Assembly: GCA_009776305.1 (NCBI GenBank)
Contig: WRLY01000001.1
Location: forward strand, 434,001 to 498,000
Length of the DNA stretch: 64,000 bases
Direction: 5' to 3'
From: Oscillospiraceae bacterium
GTDB lineage: Bacteria > Bacillota > Clostridia > Oscillospirales > Ruminococcaceae
Made by a program: the position numbers and the translations under genes. Positions 16,971 through 27,472 of this stretch are shown one piece after another (the stretch's first letter is position 1; each line of letters opens with the position of its first letter). Below the pieces are notes generated by a model. The model did not search any database. It saw nothing but the letters and a program-made list of their open reading frames with translations, and was not told where the DNA came from.

Positions 16971-19370
16971 ATGAACGAATTAATTACAAAGCAAGAGCTA
17001 AAGCATCAGCTAAACGGAATTCTTGAGTTTGATTTGCGGGTTGCCCCCAAGGACGCCAATCTTAATCAAATTCACAAAGCGCTGTCTAAAATTATGGTCA
17101 ACTACCTAAAAGGAAAACGGCACAAGTTTTTAAACCGCGTAAATTCAAGCGGAGAAAAACAGGCGTATTACATATCTATAGAGTTTTTGATTGGGCGTTC
17201 GCTTAAAACAAATATCTTCAATCTCGGACTTAACGAGGTTGTAAGCGAGGCGCTAAAAGAAGAATTAGGCGTAAGCTTAGATAAAGTATATGAAACCGAA
17301 CCCGACGCAGGGCTCGGTAACGGCGGTTTGGGGCGGCTTGCGGCGTGTTATATGGATGCGCTGGCTACCTGTGAGTTTCCCGCTACGGGTTATTCTTTGC
17401 TTTACGAATTCGGGATTTTCAAACAAAAGCTTGAGGACGGTTGGCAGACCGAGTTCCCCGACGACTGGTTACCCGGCGGCGGCGTTTGGCTTAACCCCGT
17501 GCCCGACCACGCGATTGCGGTGAATTTTGACGGCGAAATCAAAGAATACTGGGAAGACAACTATCACCACATCGCCCACGTTAATTATAACACGGTTTAT
17601 GCCGTGCCTCACGACATGTACATTTCAGGCTATGACAGCAACGGCGTGTCTAAGCTCCGCCTTTGGAAGTCGCAGGCAATGACGTTCAACATGGGCGAGT
17701 TCAACGAGGGCAACTATGACGCGGCTATGGGCGGAAATAATATAGACAACGCCTTGACCAAGGTGCTTTATCCCAATGAAAATCACCGTCAGGGTAAAGC
17801 CTTGAGGCTTCGTCAGCAGTATTTCATGTGCGCCGCCTCTATAGGCGATATCGTAATGCGCCACATGAATACCTACGGAACATTAGATAATCTGCACGAA
17901 AAAGCGGCAATCCACATTAACGATACCCACCCGACCCTTGCAATTCCCGAGCTTATGAGAATCTTGCTTGACGACTGCGGATACAGTTGGGCAAAGGCGT
18001 GGCATATTATACAGCATACATTCGCCTATACCAACCACACGGTAATGGCGGAAGCTCTTGAATCATGGGACAAGGACTTGGTTCAAAGGATTTTACCGCG
18101 CATTTATTCGATTATCTGTGAAATCAACCGTCGCTATTGCGAAGGGCTTATGGAGCGTTATGAAGACCAGACAAAGGTAGACAAATTGTCTATAATCAGT
18201 AATAACAAGGTCAATATGGCGAACCTTTGCATTGACGGCTCACACTCGGTCAACGGAGTGTCAAGACTTCATTCCGACATTATAAAGGAATCTGTTTTCA
18301 AAGAACAGTATGAAGACCACCCGTTAAAGTTCAAAAACGTCACGAACGGCATAGCCTATCGCCGCTGGTTATTACAGTCGAACAAGAAACTTACGAACTT
18401 ACTTTCGGATTTAATCGGCGAGGACTTCAAGAAAGACGGACAGAAACTAAGCAGACTGCGGGTTTTTGAGAATGACTCGGTGGTTCATGAAAAGCTTGCT
18501 AAAATTAAGCGGAGCAATAAATCGGATTTTTCGTCCTGGGTTAAGAAACGCTACGGCATAGTTTTAAACCCCGACAGTATTTTTGACGTTCAGGCAAAAC
18601 GTCTGCATGAGTATAAGCGTCAACAGCTTAACGCCTTAAATATAATCGCCGATTATAATTTACTGCTTGAAAACCCCGACGCCGACTTCACGCCTAAAAC
18701 CTATATTTTCGCGGCTAAGGCGGCGCCCGGATATTATTTGGCAAAGCAAATCATCAAGCTGATTTGGTGCTTGGGGGAAGAGCTTAAAAAGAACCCTAAG
18801 ATTAACGAGAAATTAAGCGTGGCTTTCCTTGAGGATTACAGCGTTTCCCTCTCCGAGATTATGATGCCCGCAGCTGAGGTCAGCGAGCAGATTTCCCTTG
18901 CGGGAACTGAAGCGTCGGGTACGGGGAACATGAAGTTTATGCTAAACGGCGCAATCACCCTCGGCACTTATGACGGCGCTAACGTGGAAATTCACGAGCA
19001 TGTCGGCGATGACAATATCTTTATTTTCGGAATGAGTACGCCGGAAGTGAATATTATGCGTGCCAACGGCTATACTCCCGAAGGGTATTACACCCATAAT
19101 CAGGTAATAAAATCGGCAATCAACCGTATTCAAAACGGCATAAACGGAAACCAATTTGATGAGGTTTTAGAAATGTTTAAGACCAGCGACCGCTATATGT
19201 GTCTTGCCGACTTCGACAGTTACCGCAACGCCCAGGCAAAACTCAGTCGCGCTTATCTTGACAAGGGCAACTGGAACAAAATGTCGCTTGTCAACATTGC
19301 CGAGGCGGGATACTTTTCAGCCGACCGTTCGGTTTCGGAATATGCGACTAATATCTGGAATTTAGTGTAA
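16971..19370 (+). CDS. glgP: Glycogen/maltodextrin phosphorylase
   Basis: A 799-residue GT35 phosphorylase, the normal family length. It cleaves alpha-1,4-glucan with phosphate to give glucose-1-phosphate. The motif EASGTGNMKFMLNGAITLGT carries the lysine that binds pyridoxal phosphate, and DAGLGNGGLGRLAACYMDA near residue 110 is the substrate/cofactor region. It starts at ATG 16971 after GAAAGGA. A GH13 glucosidase and pyruvate kinase follow in the same direction, which suggests an operon taking storage glucan toward pyruvate. Confidence 0.96.
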   Translation: MNELITKQELKHQLNGILEFDLRVAPKDANLNQIHKALSKIMVNYLKGKRHKFLNRVNSSGEKQAYYISIEFLIGRSLKTNIFNLGLNEVVSEALKEELGVSLDKVYETEPDAGLGNGGLGRLAACYMDALATCEFPATGYSLLYEFGIFKQKLEDGWQTEFPDDWLPGGGVWLNPVPDHAIAVNFDGEIKEYWEDNYHHIAHVNYNTVYAVPHDMYISGYDSNGVSKLRLWKSQAMTFNMGEFNEGNYDAAMGGNNIDNALTKVLYPNENHRQGKALRLRQQYFMCAASIGDIVMRHMNTYGTLDNLHEKAAIHINDTHPTLAIPELMRILLDDCGYSWAKAWHIIQHTFAYTNHTVMAEALESWDKDLVQRILPRIYSIICEINRRYCEGLMERYEDQTKVDKLSIISNNKVNMANLCIDGSHSVNGVSRLHSDIIKESVFKEQYEDHPLKFKNVTNGIAYRRWLLQSNKKLTNLLSDLIGEDFKKDGQKLSRLRVFENDSVVHEKLAKIKRSNKSDFSSWVKKRYGIVLNPDSIFDVQAKRLHEYKRQQLNALNIIADYNLLLENPDADFTPKTYIFAAKAAPGYYLAKQIIKLIWCLGEELKKNPKINEKLSVAFLEDYSVSLSEIMMPAAEVSEQISLAGTEASGTGNMKFMLNGAITLGTYDGANVEIHEHVGDDNIFIFGMSTPEVNIMRANGYTPEGYYTHNQVIKSAINRIQNGINGNQFDEVLEMFKTSDRYMCLADFDSYRNAQAKLSRAYLDKGNWNKMSLVNIAEAGYFSADRSVSEYATNIWNLV

Positions 19371-19389
19371 ATTTTTAAGGAGCGTTTAT

Positions 19390-21351
19390 ATGACTAAACC
19401 CGTACCAATTTACGACTCTTTTAAGCAAGAATATAAAACCCCGTTCGGGGCGGTGCAAAGGAATACCGACTGTGTTTTTACCCTTCGCTTTCCGAATTTT
19501 ATGCAGGCGGAACAGGTTTCACTTATCATGTTTCGTCCCGGTCATAAGGAAAAATTCCTGCCGCTTGAGTATTATTCCAACGAGGACAATCTTTATAACC
19601 TTTACACCTGTACTTATACGCCGCAGGACGTAGGCTTGCATCAATATTATTTTTCCGTAGTAATGGGGGGAACTCGCAGCTTAATCAAGCGCTCGGGAGC
19701 AAGCGAGGGCTCGCTTAAAGGGACGGAACTTTTTCACCTTACAGTTTACGACGAAAGCGTTAAGCCTATAGAATGGCTTAAAGGCGGAATCATGTATCAG
19801 ATTTTCCCTGACCGCTTTAATAAAAGTGTCCCCGAAAATGATGAAGACCGCCCCCCCTCCCCCGTAGGGAGAACCCTGCATGTTGACTGGAATCAAACGC
19901 CCGACTGGAAACCCAATGCCCAGGGCATGATTACCAACACCGATTTTTTCGGGGGGAATCTGAAAGGGATTGAGGAAAAACTGCCCTATCTTTATTCGCT
20001 CGGAGTTACCTGCATTTACTTAAATCCTATTTTTGAATCTCACGAGAATCACAGATACAACACCGCGAATTATCATAAAATCGACCCCCTGCTGGGGAAA
20101 GAGGCGGATTTTGTCAGCCTTTGCGAAAAAGCTAAAAGGCTCGGAATGGGCATCATTTTGGACGGCGTTTTCAGCCATACCGGAGCCGACAGCGTGTATT
20201 TTAACAAATTCGGGCGTTACGGCTCTAACGTCGGGGCTTTCCGCGACCCCGAAAGTCCTTACAGGGCGTGGTATAATTTCATACATTACCCCAATGTCTA
20301 TGAATCATGGTGGGGCTTTGAAACCTTGCCCAACGTCAAAGAGAACGACCCCAATTACACCGAATTTATCTGCGGTACAGACGGTGTTTTGCAAAAATGG
20401 CTGAAGCTCGGCGCGTCGGGCTGGCGGCTTGATGTGGTTGATGAATTGCCGGACGAGTTTATTGACAACCTTAACCGCGCCGTTAAAGCCGTGGGCGAAG
20501 ACAAGGCGATTTACGGCGAGGTGTGGGAGGACGCGACCACAAAGGAAAGCTACGGGACAAGGCGACGTTATCTGACAGGCGGACAGCTTGACAGTGTGAT
20601 GAATTATCCTTTCAAGGAATGTATTTTAAATTATGTAAGACATTCGGACGCGCAGTTACTTCGGGACGGGGTTATGACCATTCTCGAACGTTATCCTAAA
20701 GCTTCGGCTGATATATTAATGAATTTTCTCTCCACCCATGATATAGAACGCGCCCTGACCCGCCTTGCCGGGAAAGAGCTCGGCAATAACGACCGCGAAT
20801 GGCAGGCGAAAAACACCCTTTCGGACGCCGAATACATGTACGGAATCGCACTCATGAAGTGTGCTATGGTTTTGCAGTTCTTCCTGCCCGGAATCCCTTG
20901 TATTTATTACGGTGACGAGGCGGGGGCGGAAGGGTACAAAGACCCCTTTAACCGTCGAACCTACCCTTGGGGCGGGGAAAACACCGATTTGCTTAAATTC
21001 ACCCGCGAGCTTGCGGCTGTAAGGAAAGCTTGTAAGGTTTTTGCTTCGGGCTATTTGGAATTTATTGAAGTCACTGCCGAAACCTGTGTGTTTTTGCGTA
21101 AAGACCGTGAGATTAATCAAGCCGCCGTAATATTCCTGAATAAATCCAAAGCCCCGCGCCGCTTTTCGCTAAAGTCGGTAGTCGGGGAGATAAGAAATCC
21201 GGAATTCATACGTGCTTCGGAGGAGGACGGCAGAAGGGTTTATGTCGCCCCTTACGACTATGCGGTAGTGAAATATGAATTAGCCGCACAAGACGCCGAC
21301 TTCAACCTCAATCATCAAAAGGTAAGAGAGGACATTTTAATTTATGAATAA
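19390..21351 (+). CDS. GH13 alpha-glucosidase/neopullulanase-like enzyme
   Basis: A 653-residue alpha-amylase family enzyme. An N-terminal beta-sandwich (about 1-125) precedes the catalytic barrel. Landmarks are YQIFPDRF at the barrel start, DGVFSHTG, the nucleophile Asp in GWRLDVVDELPDEF, the acid/base Glu in YGEVWED and the third carboxylate in LSTHDIERA. This pattern fits neopullulanase/maltogenic amylase-type enzymes that act on alpha-1,4/1,6 glucans. No signal peptide is seen, so the enzyme is probably cytoplasmic and complements glgP by dealing with branches or short oligosaccharides. Its end overlaps the pyk start by eight bases. Confidence 0.88.
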   Translation: MTKPVPIYDSFKQEYKTPFGAVQRNTDCVFTLRFPNFMQAEQVSLIMFRPGHKEKFLPLEYYSNEDNLYNLYTCTYTPQDVGLHQYYFSVVMGGTRSLIKRSGASEGSLKGTELFHLTVYDESVKPIEWLKGGIMYQIFPDRFNKSVPENDEDRPPSPVGRTLHVDWNQTPDWKPNAQGMITNTDFFGGNLKGIEEKLPYLYSLGVTCIYLNPIFESHENHRYNTANYHKIDPLLGKEADFVSLCEKAKRLGMGIILDGVFSHTGADSVYFNKFGRYGSNVGAFRDPESPYRAWYNFIHYPNVYESWWGFETLPNVKENDPNYTEFICGTDGVLQKWLKLGASGWRLDVVDELPDEFIDNLNRAVKAVGEDKAIYGEVWEDATTKESYGTRRRYLTGGQLDSVMNYPFKECILNYVRHSDAQLLRDGVMTILERYPKASADILMNFLSTHDIERALTRLAGKELGNNDREWQAKNTLSDAEYMYGIALMKCAMVLQFFLPGIPCIYYGDEAGAEGYKDPFNRRTYPWGGENTDLLKFTRELAAVRKACKVFASGYLEFIEVTAETCVFLRKDREINQAAVIFLNKSKAPRRFSLKSVVGEIRNPEFIRASEEDGRRVYVAPYDYAVVKYELAAQDADFNLNHQKVREDILIYE

Positions 21352-23110
21352 GACAAAAATTGTTTGCACTTTAGGTCCTGCCACCGAAGACGACGCAGTT
21401 CTGCGTGAGCTTATGAAAAGCGGAATGAACGTGGCAAGGCAGAATTTTTCTCACGGCGACCACGAAAATCACGCCAAGATTTTCAAACAGGTTAAAAGAA
21501 TCCGCGAGGAATTAGGCTTGCCTGTCGCCTCTCTGCTTGACACCGTAGGACCCGAAGTGAGGGTCAAGACCTTTAAGAACGGTAATGTCACCTTGGTTGA
21601 TAAGCAAAACTTTATACTTTCCACCATTGAATGTGAGGGCGATACCGAACGGGTTTCCATTACTTATGCTGATTTACCCAAAGACATTGAAATAGGGACG
21701 TCGGTTCTTGTGGACGACGGCTTAATTGAACTTAAAGTTATGGATTTTGTCCCTTGTGAGTGTGCTAAAACCGGCAAAAAAGGCACGGATATTATAACCC
21801 GCGTTATTCACGGCGGGGTGCTTAAAAACAGTAAATCCTGTAATTTCCCCGGCAAAAAACTCTCTATGCCCTATATTTCAAACCGCGACAAGGAAGATAT
21901 AATTTTCGGGGCAAAGCTCGGCTTTGATTTTATAGCCGCTTCTTTTGTGCGGTGTGACGAGGACGTGCTGGAGGTTCGTAAGATTTTAGAGGAAAACGGC
22001 GGGGGTGCGGTTAGGGTTATAGCCAAAATCGAGAATCAGGAGGGCGTTGACAATATAGACGACATTATTCGCGTTGCCGACGGTATAATGGTAGCCCGCG
22101 GCGACATGGGGGTTGAAATACCCTTTGAGGAATTGCCGCGTATTCAGAAAATGTTAATCAGGCGCGCCTACCTTGCGGGTATGCCTGTAATAACGGCAAC
22201 CCAAATGCTTGAATCTATGGTCAAAAACCCGCGTCCGACCAGAGCCGAAACCACCGACGTTGCTAATGCGATTTATGACGGCACGAGCGCGATTATGCTT
22301 TCGGGCGAGACAGCGGCGGGAGCTTTTCCTATAGAAGCTGTTCGGACAATGGTAAAAATAGCCGAATGTACCGAGGCTAATATAAATTACGCCGAACGTT
22401 TTCGCAGTTGGGCTTTTGACAAAGGCATGAACGTGACCAACGCGATAGCCCACGCCACGGTGACGACTGCGCTTGACTTAGAGGCAAAGGCTATTTTAAC
22501 CGTAACTCACGGCGGAAATACAGCGCGTCTGTTATCCAAATTCCGTCCTCATCAGCCCGTATTAGGCTGTACGCCAAGCGAGATGTCGTGGCGGCAGATG
22601 AGTATGAGCTGGGGCGTGAGACCGATTATGGCGGAGGAAGAGGACAACACCGACGACCTTTTGCAACACGCGGTAGAGCGGGCGGTTGAAGAGGGTTATC
22701 TTGAGAACGGCGACCTTGTGGTTATAACTGCGGGAGTTCCCGTTGGGTTTTCGGGTACTACCAACCTCATGAAAGTGCATACCGTTGGCGATATTTTAGT
22801 CAGCGGGACAGGTATAACCGAAAAAATAGTGACCGCGCCACTTTGCGTTGTCCTGACAGTGGAGGACGCGCTCCGCGATTTCGCGAAAGGCGACATTTTA
22901 GTCGCGCCTAAGACTGACAACTCGCTAATGCGGATTTTACGCTCGGCAAGCGGAATTATAGTCGAGGAAGACGGAGCTGACAGCCATGCAGCGATTGTAG
23001 GACTTACGCTGGATATTCCCGTAATAGTCGGGGCGAAGAACGCCACCAAAATCCTTAAAAGTGGTGTAGCGGCAACGTTGGACGCGAGAAAAGGAATGGT
23101 TTTGAATTAG
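21344..23110 (+). CDS. pyk: Pyruvate kinase with C-terminal PEP-utilizing domain
   Basis: A 588-residue pyruvate kinase making ATP and pyruvate from PEP and ADP. MNKTKIVCTLGPAT is the family start; the catalytic region includes AKIENQEGVDNID and GIMVARGDMGVEIPFE, and MVKNPRPTRAETTDVANAI is the effector/signature region. After the regulatory domain an extra domain of about 75 residues (about 512-588) carries GADSHAAIVG and IPVIVGAKN, like the PEP-utilizing mobile domain found in Bacillus-type enzymes. The ATG overlaps the end of the GH13 gene, implying translational coupling. Confidence 0.95.
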   Translation: MNKTKIVCTLGPATEDDAVLRELMKSGMNVARQNFSHGDHENHAKIFKQVKRIREELGLPVASLLDTVGPEVRVKTFKNGNVTLVDKQNFILSTIECEGDTERVSITYADLPKDIEIGTSVLVDDGLIELKVMDFVPCECAKTGKKGTDIITRVIHGGVLKNSKSCNFPGKKLSMPYISNRDKEDIIFGAKLGFDFIAASFVRCDEDVLEVRKILEENGGGAVRVIAKIENQEGVDNIDDIIRVADGIMVARGDMGVEIPFEELPRIQKMLIRRAYLAGMPVITATQMLESMVKNPRPTRAETTDVANAIYDGTSAIMLSGETAAGAFPIEAVRTMVKIAECTEANINYAERFRSWAFDKGMNVTNAIAHATVTTALDLEAKAILTVTHGGNTARLLSKFRPHQPVLGCTPSEMSWRQMSMSWGVRPIMAEEEDNTDDLLQHAVERAVEEGYLENGDLVVITAGVPVGFSGTTNLMKVHTVGDILVSGTGITEKIVTAPLCVVLTVEDALRDFAKGDILVAPKTDNSLMRILRSASGIIVEEDGADSHAAIVGLTLDIPVIVGAKNATKILKSGVAATLDARKGMVLN

Positions 23111-23135
23111 TATATTGAACGGAGGAAAAACTAAA

Positions 23136-23966
23136 GTGAGGAAAACAGCAAAATTACTGACTATTTTAGCGATTTTAACAGCTATTTGCCTGAGCTTTAC
23201 GGCTTGCAGTGACGGCGGCGCTGCTCCACCCGCGCAAACCCGGACTACCCGAACCCGCGACACTCAAGCACCTGCGGCTTTAAACACAACCCCTTATGTT
23301 GCCGATAACGATACCGGTGGCGCTCTTTCCGGAGAGGCGGGCGTTAATGAAAACGACCAAGATGAAGATAATGAAGATGAAAGCGGCACGGATTCGGCAG
23401 ATTCTAACCCTATGGGCGCAAGGCTCGGCACATGGGATGGAGACACGCTTATAAATGAATGGGCTAACATATCCTTTACTGTTCCCGAAGGCTTTACAAG
23501 GCTTTCCGAGGGCGAGATGCAAGCGGTTTTGGGTCTCGGGGAGGACATTATGGTGAGCGGCGGCGCTATTACCGAGGCTGAAATCGACTTTTCAAAGTCA
23601 ACATACGCTTATGAATTTTTCCTTATGGGCGAAAATATGTATCCTCAGATTTTCCTTATGTATCAGGCGGATTCTATCGGTTCATTAGGCGTTGAAGGCT
23701 TTTTTAAGATTACAATTGACGCGGTGCTTGTCGCATACGAATCTATGGGTATAGCGGTTGAAGTATTACCGTCTTCAAGCATTGAAATCGCGGGTCAGGA
23801 ATACTTCTTAGGTTCAACGAAGTCGGAAATCGGAACGATAACGCTTAACCAGGACTTTGCCATACGCGAGCAAGGAAACGTATTTATAGTTTTTTGCATG
23901 ACCTATATGGACGAGGATAAAGATATGGTCTATGACGCGATTAATTCGGTTACGGAAGCGAATTAA
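23136..23966 (+). CDS. Predicted secreted lipoprotein of unknown function
   Basis: A 276-residue protein from GTG 23136, ten bases after GGAGG; an upstream in-frame TTG at 23115 lies before the ribosome site and is unlikely. The first 20 residues are a lipoprotein signal (RKTAKLLTILAILTAICLSF) ending at a TAC lipobox. A Thr/Arg/Asp/Glu-rich low-complexity linker (about 25-95) leads to a globular domain (about 100-276). The domain resembles small lipoproteins of unknown function, and I cannot name a family. It ends the glgP-pyk transcript before a strong terminator. Confidence 0.75.
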   Translation: MRKTAKLLTILAILTAICLSFTACSDGGAAPPAQTRTTRTRDTQAPAALNTTPYVADNDTGGALSGEAGVNENDQDEDNEDESGTDSADSNPMGARLGTWDGDTLINEWANISFTVPEGFTRLSEGEMQAVLGLGEDIMVSGGAITEAEIDFSKSTYAYEFFLMGENMYPQIFLMYQADSIGSLGVEGFFKITIDAVLVAYESMGIAVEVLPSSSIEIAGQEYFLGSTKSEIGTITLNQDFAIREQGNVFIVFCMTYMDEDKDMVYDAINSVTEAN

Positions 23967-23980
23967 ATTTGCTCTTAAAT

Positions 23981-24020
23981 AAAAAAACAAACCGCCCCCT
24001 TTCGGGCGGTTTGTTTTTTT
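23981..24020. terminator. Bidirectional terminator between pyk operon and atpC
   Basis: A perfect 17-bp inverted repeat (23981-23997 and 24004-24020, 6-nt loop) has a GC core (ACCGCCC / GGGCGGT), an A-run on the left and a T-run on the right, so it can terminate both strands. The atpC stop codon lies inside its right edge. Confidence 0.92.
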
Positions 24021-24420
24021 ATTTTCCTGCCGCATCAAGGCGGTTAAGGGCGCGTTTTAGCTTAAATTCAGCAACGGCGTGTTCGTTTGCGCTTAGTGAA
24101 ACGTCGGAAAGCCTTTTTTCGGCGGTTTTCTTTGCCTCTTCGGCGCGTTCCACATCGATTTTATCGCCCCATTCACAGCTTTGCGCCAAAATCGTGGTTT
24201 TGTCCAATCCTACTTTAAGAATACCGGACGACACCGCCGCGAGTCGGTACTGACCGTCAATCTTGATTCTGACTTTTCCAATACCGAGCGCCGCAACATA
24301 AGGCTCGTGTTTGGCAAGTATACCCACATCTCCGACAGTAGTACGCGCAATTACGTTTTCGGTTTCGCCTTTAAAAAAGACGCCGCGCGGGGTGATTATT
24401 TGAAGTTTAAATGGGGTCAT
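24019..24420 (-). CDS. atpC: F-type ATP synthase epsilon subunit
   Basis: A 133-residue epsilon subunit of the F1 central stalk. The beta-sandwich starts FKLQIITPRGVFFKGE and includes VGDVGILAKHEPYVAALGIG; the C-terminal helical pair follows from about residue 90. It couples rotation to the F0 ring and can inhibit ATP hydrolysis. It is the last ATP synthase gene, but it is split from atpD by a lipoprotein gene and has its own promoter-like sequence 78-106 bases upstream. Confidence 0.93.
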   Translation of the reverse strand: MTPFKLQIITPRGVFFKGETENVIARTTVGDVGILAKHEPYVAALGIGKVRIKIDGQYRLAAVSSGILKVGLDKTTILAQSCEWGDKIDVERAEEAKKTAEKRLSDVSLSANEHAVAEFKLKRALNRLDAAGK

Positions 24421-24497
24421 TATGATACCTCAAAATCAATTTCATTAAAAAGATTTGCGGGGGCGGCGGGAGTGGATAAGACGTACAATATATGCAA

Positions 24498-24526
24498 AAT
24501 ATACCATAATATTGGTATATTGTCAA
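24498..24526 (-). promoter_or_regulatory. Promoter for atpC with a palindrome across the core
   Basis: On the minus strand TTGACA (24526-24521) and TATATT (24503-24498) are separated by 17 bp. An inverted repeat ATATACC/GGTATAT (24499-24505 and 24514-24520, 8-nt spacer) fills the spacer and overlaps the -10 box, the classic position for a repressor operator. The promoter lies just after the lipoprotein stop and about 78 bases before atpC. Confidence 0.7.
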
Positions 24527-24539
24527 GAGAGGCTGCTTG

Positions 24540-24917
24540 CTAACTTACCCTTTTGAAAACCATAGTCTCAACTTCGCTTACGAGGGTGAGGTTATCACCG
24601 CTGATTTCAACCTTACCGTCCTGGGAATAGGAGTCGCCGAGCAAACGAATGGTGGATTTAATATTACTGCCACTAATTTTATATTCACCGTTTCCTGTAC
24701 CGGTAACGTTTCTGCCGTCAGCCGTGAGAACATATCCAATATCAATCGTTCCGTCAGCTTTATATTCATAAGTTACAACAAAAACTGTCCCAGGCTGTCC
24801 GATGTCGATATTGGTTTCCCATTTACCGACTATATCAGTTTTCAGAGATGAATCACAGCCTGCAAACAATGTAACCGAAAGACATAATACGAGCAATAGA
24901 ACTAATGACTTTTTCAT
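24540..24917 (-). CDS. Small predicted lipoprotein inserted between atpD and atpC
   Basis: A 125-residue protein from ATG 24917, preceded by AAAAGGAGA. The N-terminus (KKSLVLLLVLCLSVTLFAGC) is a textbook lipoprotein signal with lipobox FAGC. The rest is predicted beta-rich: GKWETNIDIG, then several short strands with TYEYKADGTIDIGY and GDNLTLVSEVETMVFKRV. The layout resembles small lipocalin-like lipoproteins of Firmicutes, but this is only an impression. A role in ATP synthase function is not implied by the sequence; its placement inside the operon is unusual. Confidence 0.8.
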   Translation of the reverse strand: MKKSLVLLLVLCLSVTLFAGCDSSLKTDIVGKWETNIDIGQPGTVFVVTYEYKADGTIDIGYVLTADGRNVTGTGNGEYKISGSNIKSTIRLLGDSYSQDGKVEISGDNLTLVSEVETMVFKRVS

Positions 24918-24953
24918 ACGTTCTCCTTTTAGCACATGTAAAGCTTTTGTTCA

Positions 24954-26372
<1,419 letters not shown>

Positions 26373-26450
26373 TTACCGAGTGCCTTGCACCTCTGAGATA
26401 GCGGAATTTTTTAAGCGGCGCATCTAAACCGCCCGCTTATGACTAAGCCG

Positions 26451-27440
26451 TTAATTTAAAAGTCTTTCAATCGCCGCAGTTTCTTCCTTGGTAAATTCGG
26501 CTTTCCCTGCTGCTTCTACGTTTTCGACAATCTGCTCGGAGCTACTTGCACCGATTAAAACTGTAGTTACCGCCTCATTGTTCAAAACCCATGAAATCGC
26601 CATTTGTGAAAGGCTCTGCCCGCGCGATTTCGCAACATCGTTAAGTCCGTTCAGCCGCTTAATCATAGCGTCGTCAAGTTCATCCTTTAGCCATGTGCGA
26701 TTTTTCCCGATTCTTGAGTCTGCGGGAATACCGTTAAGATACCTGTTGGTCAAAAAACCTTGATAAAGCGGTTGGAAAACCGCAAGCCCGAAGCCCTCTT
26801 TCAGGGCAAGCTTGTCAAGCCCGTCGGCCTCAATCCACCTGTTAAGCATGGAATAAGACGGCTGATTAACTATAAAAGGCGTTTTAAGCTCACGAATAAT
26901 GGGTAGAATAGCTTTCATCTGCTCACTGTTGTAATTAGACAATCCGGTGTAGAGTGCCTTTCCGCTTTTAACAATTTGGTCTAAAGCAAGAGCGGTTTCC
27001 TCTGCCGGTGTGTCGGGGTCGGGTCGGTGGTGGTAGAATATATCCACATAGTCAAGTTTCATACGTTTAAGGCTTTGGTCAAGGGAGGAAATAAGGTACT
27101 TGCGCGAACCGAAGTCGCCGTAAGGACCGTCCCACATATCGTAGCCCGCTTTAGTTGAAATTACCATTTCATCACGGTAATGGCGCAAGCCCCTGTCAAG
27201 TATTTTCCCGAAATTTTCCTCAGCGGAGCCGTTGTAAGGGTTGCCGTAGTTGTTGGCAAGGTCAAAATGGGTGATTCCCAAATCAAACGCGGTACGACAC
27301 ATTTTTTCGGCGTTTGCGAACGGGTCAAGAAAGCTGAAATTGTGCCAAAACCCAAGGGAAACAGAGGGCAACTTTAAGCCGCTCCTTCCGCAACGGTTAT
27401 AGGGCATTTTTTCGTAACGGGTTTGATTGGCGGTATACAT
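26451..27440 (-). CDS. Aldo/keto reductase (YghZ/GpR-like) inside the ATP synthase operon
   Basis: A 329-residue NADP-dependent aldo/keto reductase. The catalytic tetrad is visible: Asp and Tyr in THFDLANNYGNP, Lys in VISTKAGYDMW and His in DIFYHHRPDPDTP. The overall pattern, MPYNRCGRSGLKLP and GLSNYNSEQM, resembles the YghZ/L-glyceraldehyde-3-phosphate reductase group (AKR14). ATG 27440 is preceded by AAGGAGA. It stands between atpG and atpD in the same direction, a place where ATP synthase operons normally have nothing. The substrate is unknown. Confidence 0.9.
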   Translation of the reverse strand: MYTANQTRYEKMPYNRCGRSGLKLPSVSLGFWHNFSFLDPFANAEKMCRTAFDLGITHFDLANNYGNPYNGSAEENFGKILDRGLRHYRDEMVISTKAGYDMWDGPYGDFGSRKYLISSLDQSLKRMKLDYVDIFYHHRPDPDTPAEETALALDQIVKSGKALYTGLSNYNSEQMKAILPIIRELKTPFIVNQPSYSMLNRWIEADGLDKLALKEGFGLAVFQPLYQGFLTNRYLNGIPADSRIGKNRTWLKDELDDAMIKRLNGLNDVAKSRGQSLSQMAISWVLNNEAVTTVLIGASSSEQIVENVEAAGKAEFTKEETAAIERLLN

Positions 27441-27472
27441 AATATGTCTCCTTATAAACTATTAGCGGTTTT

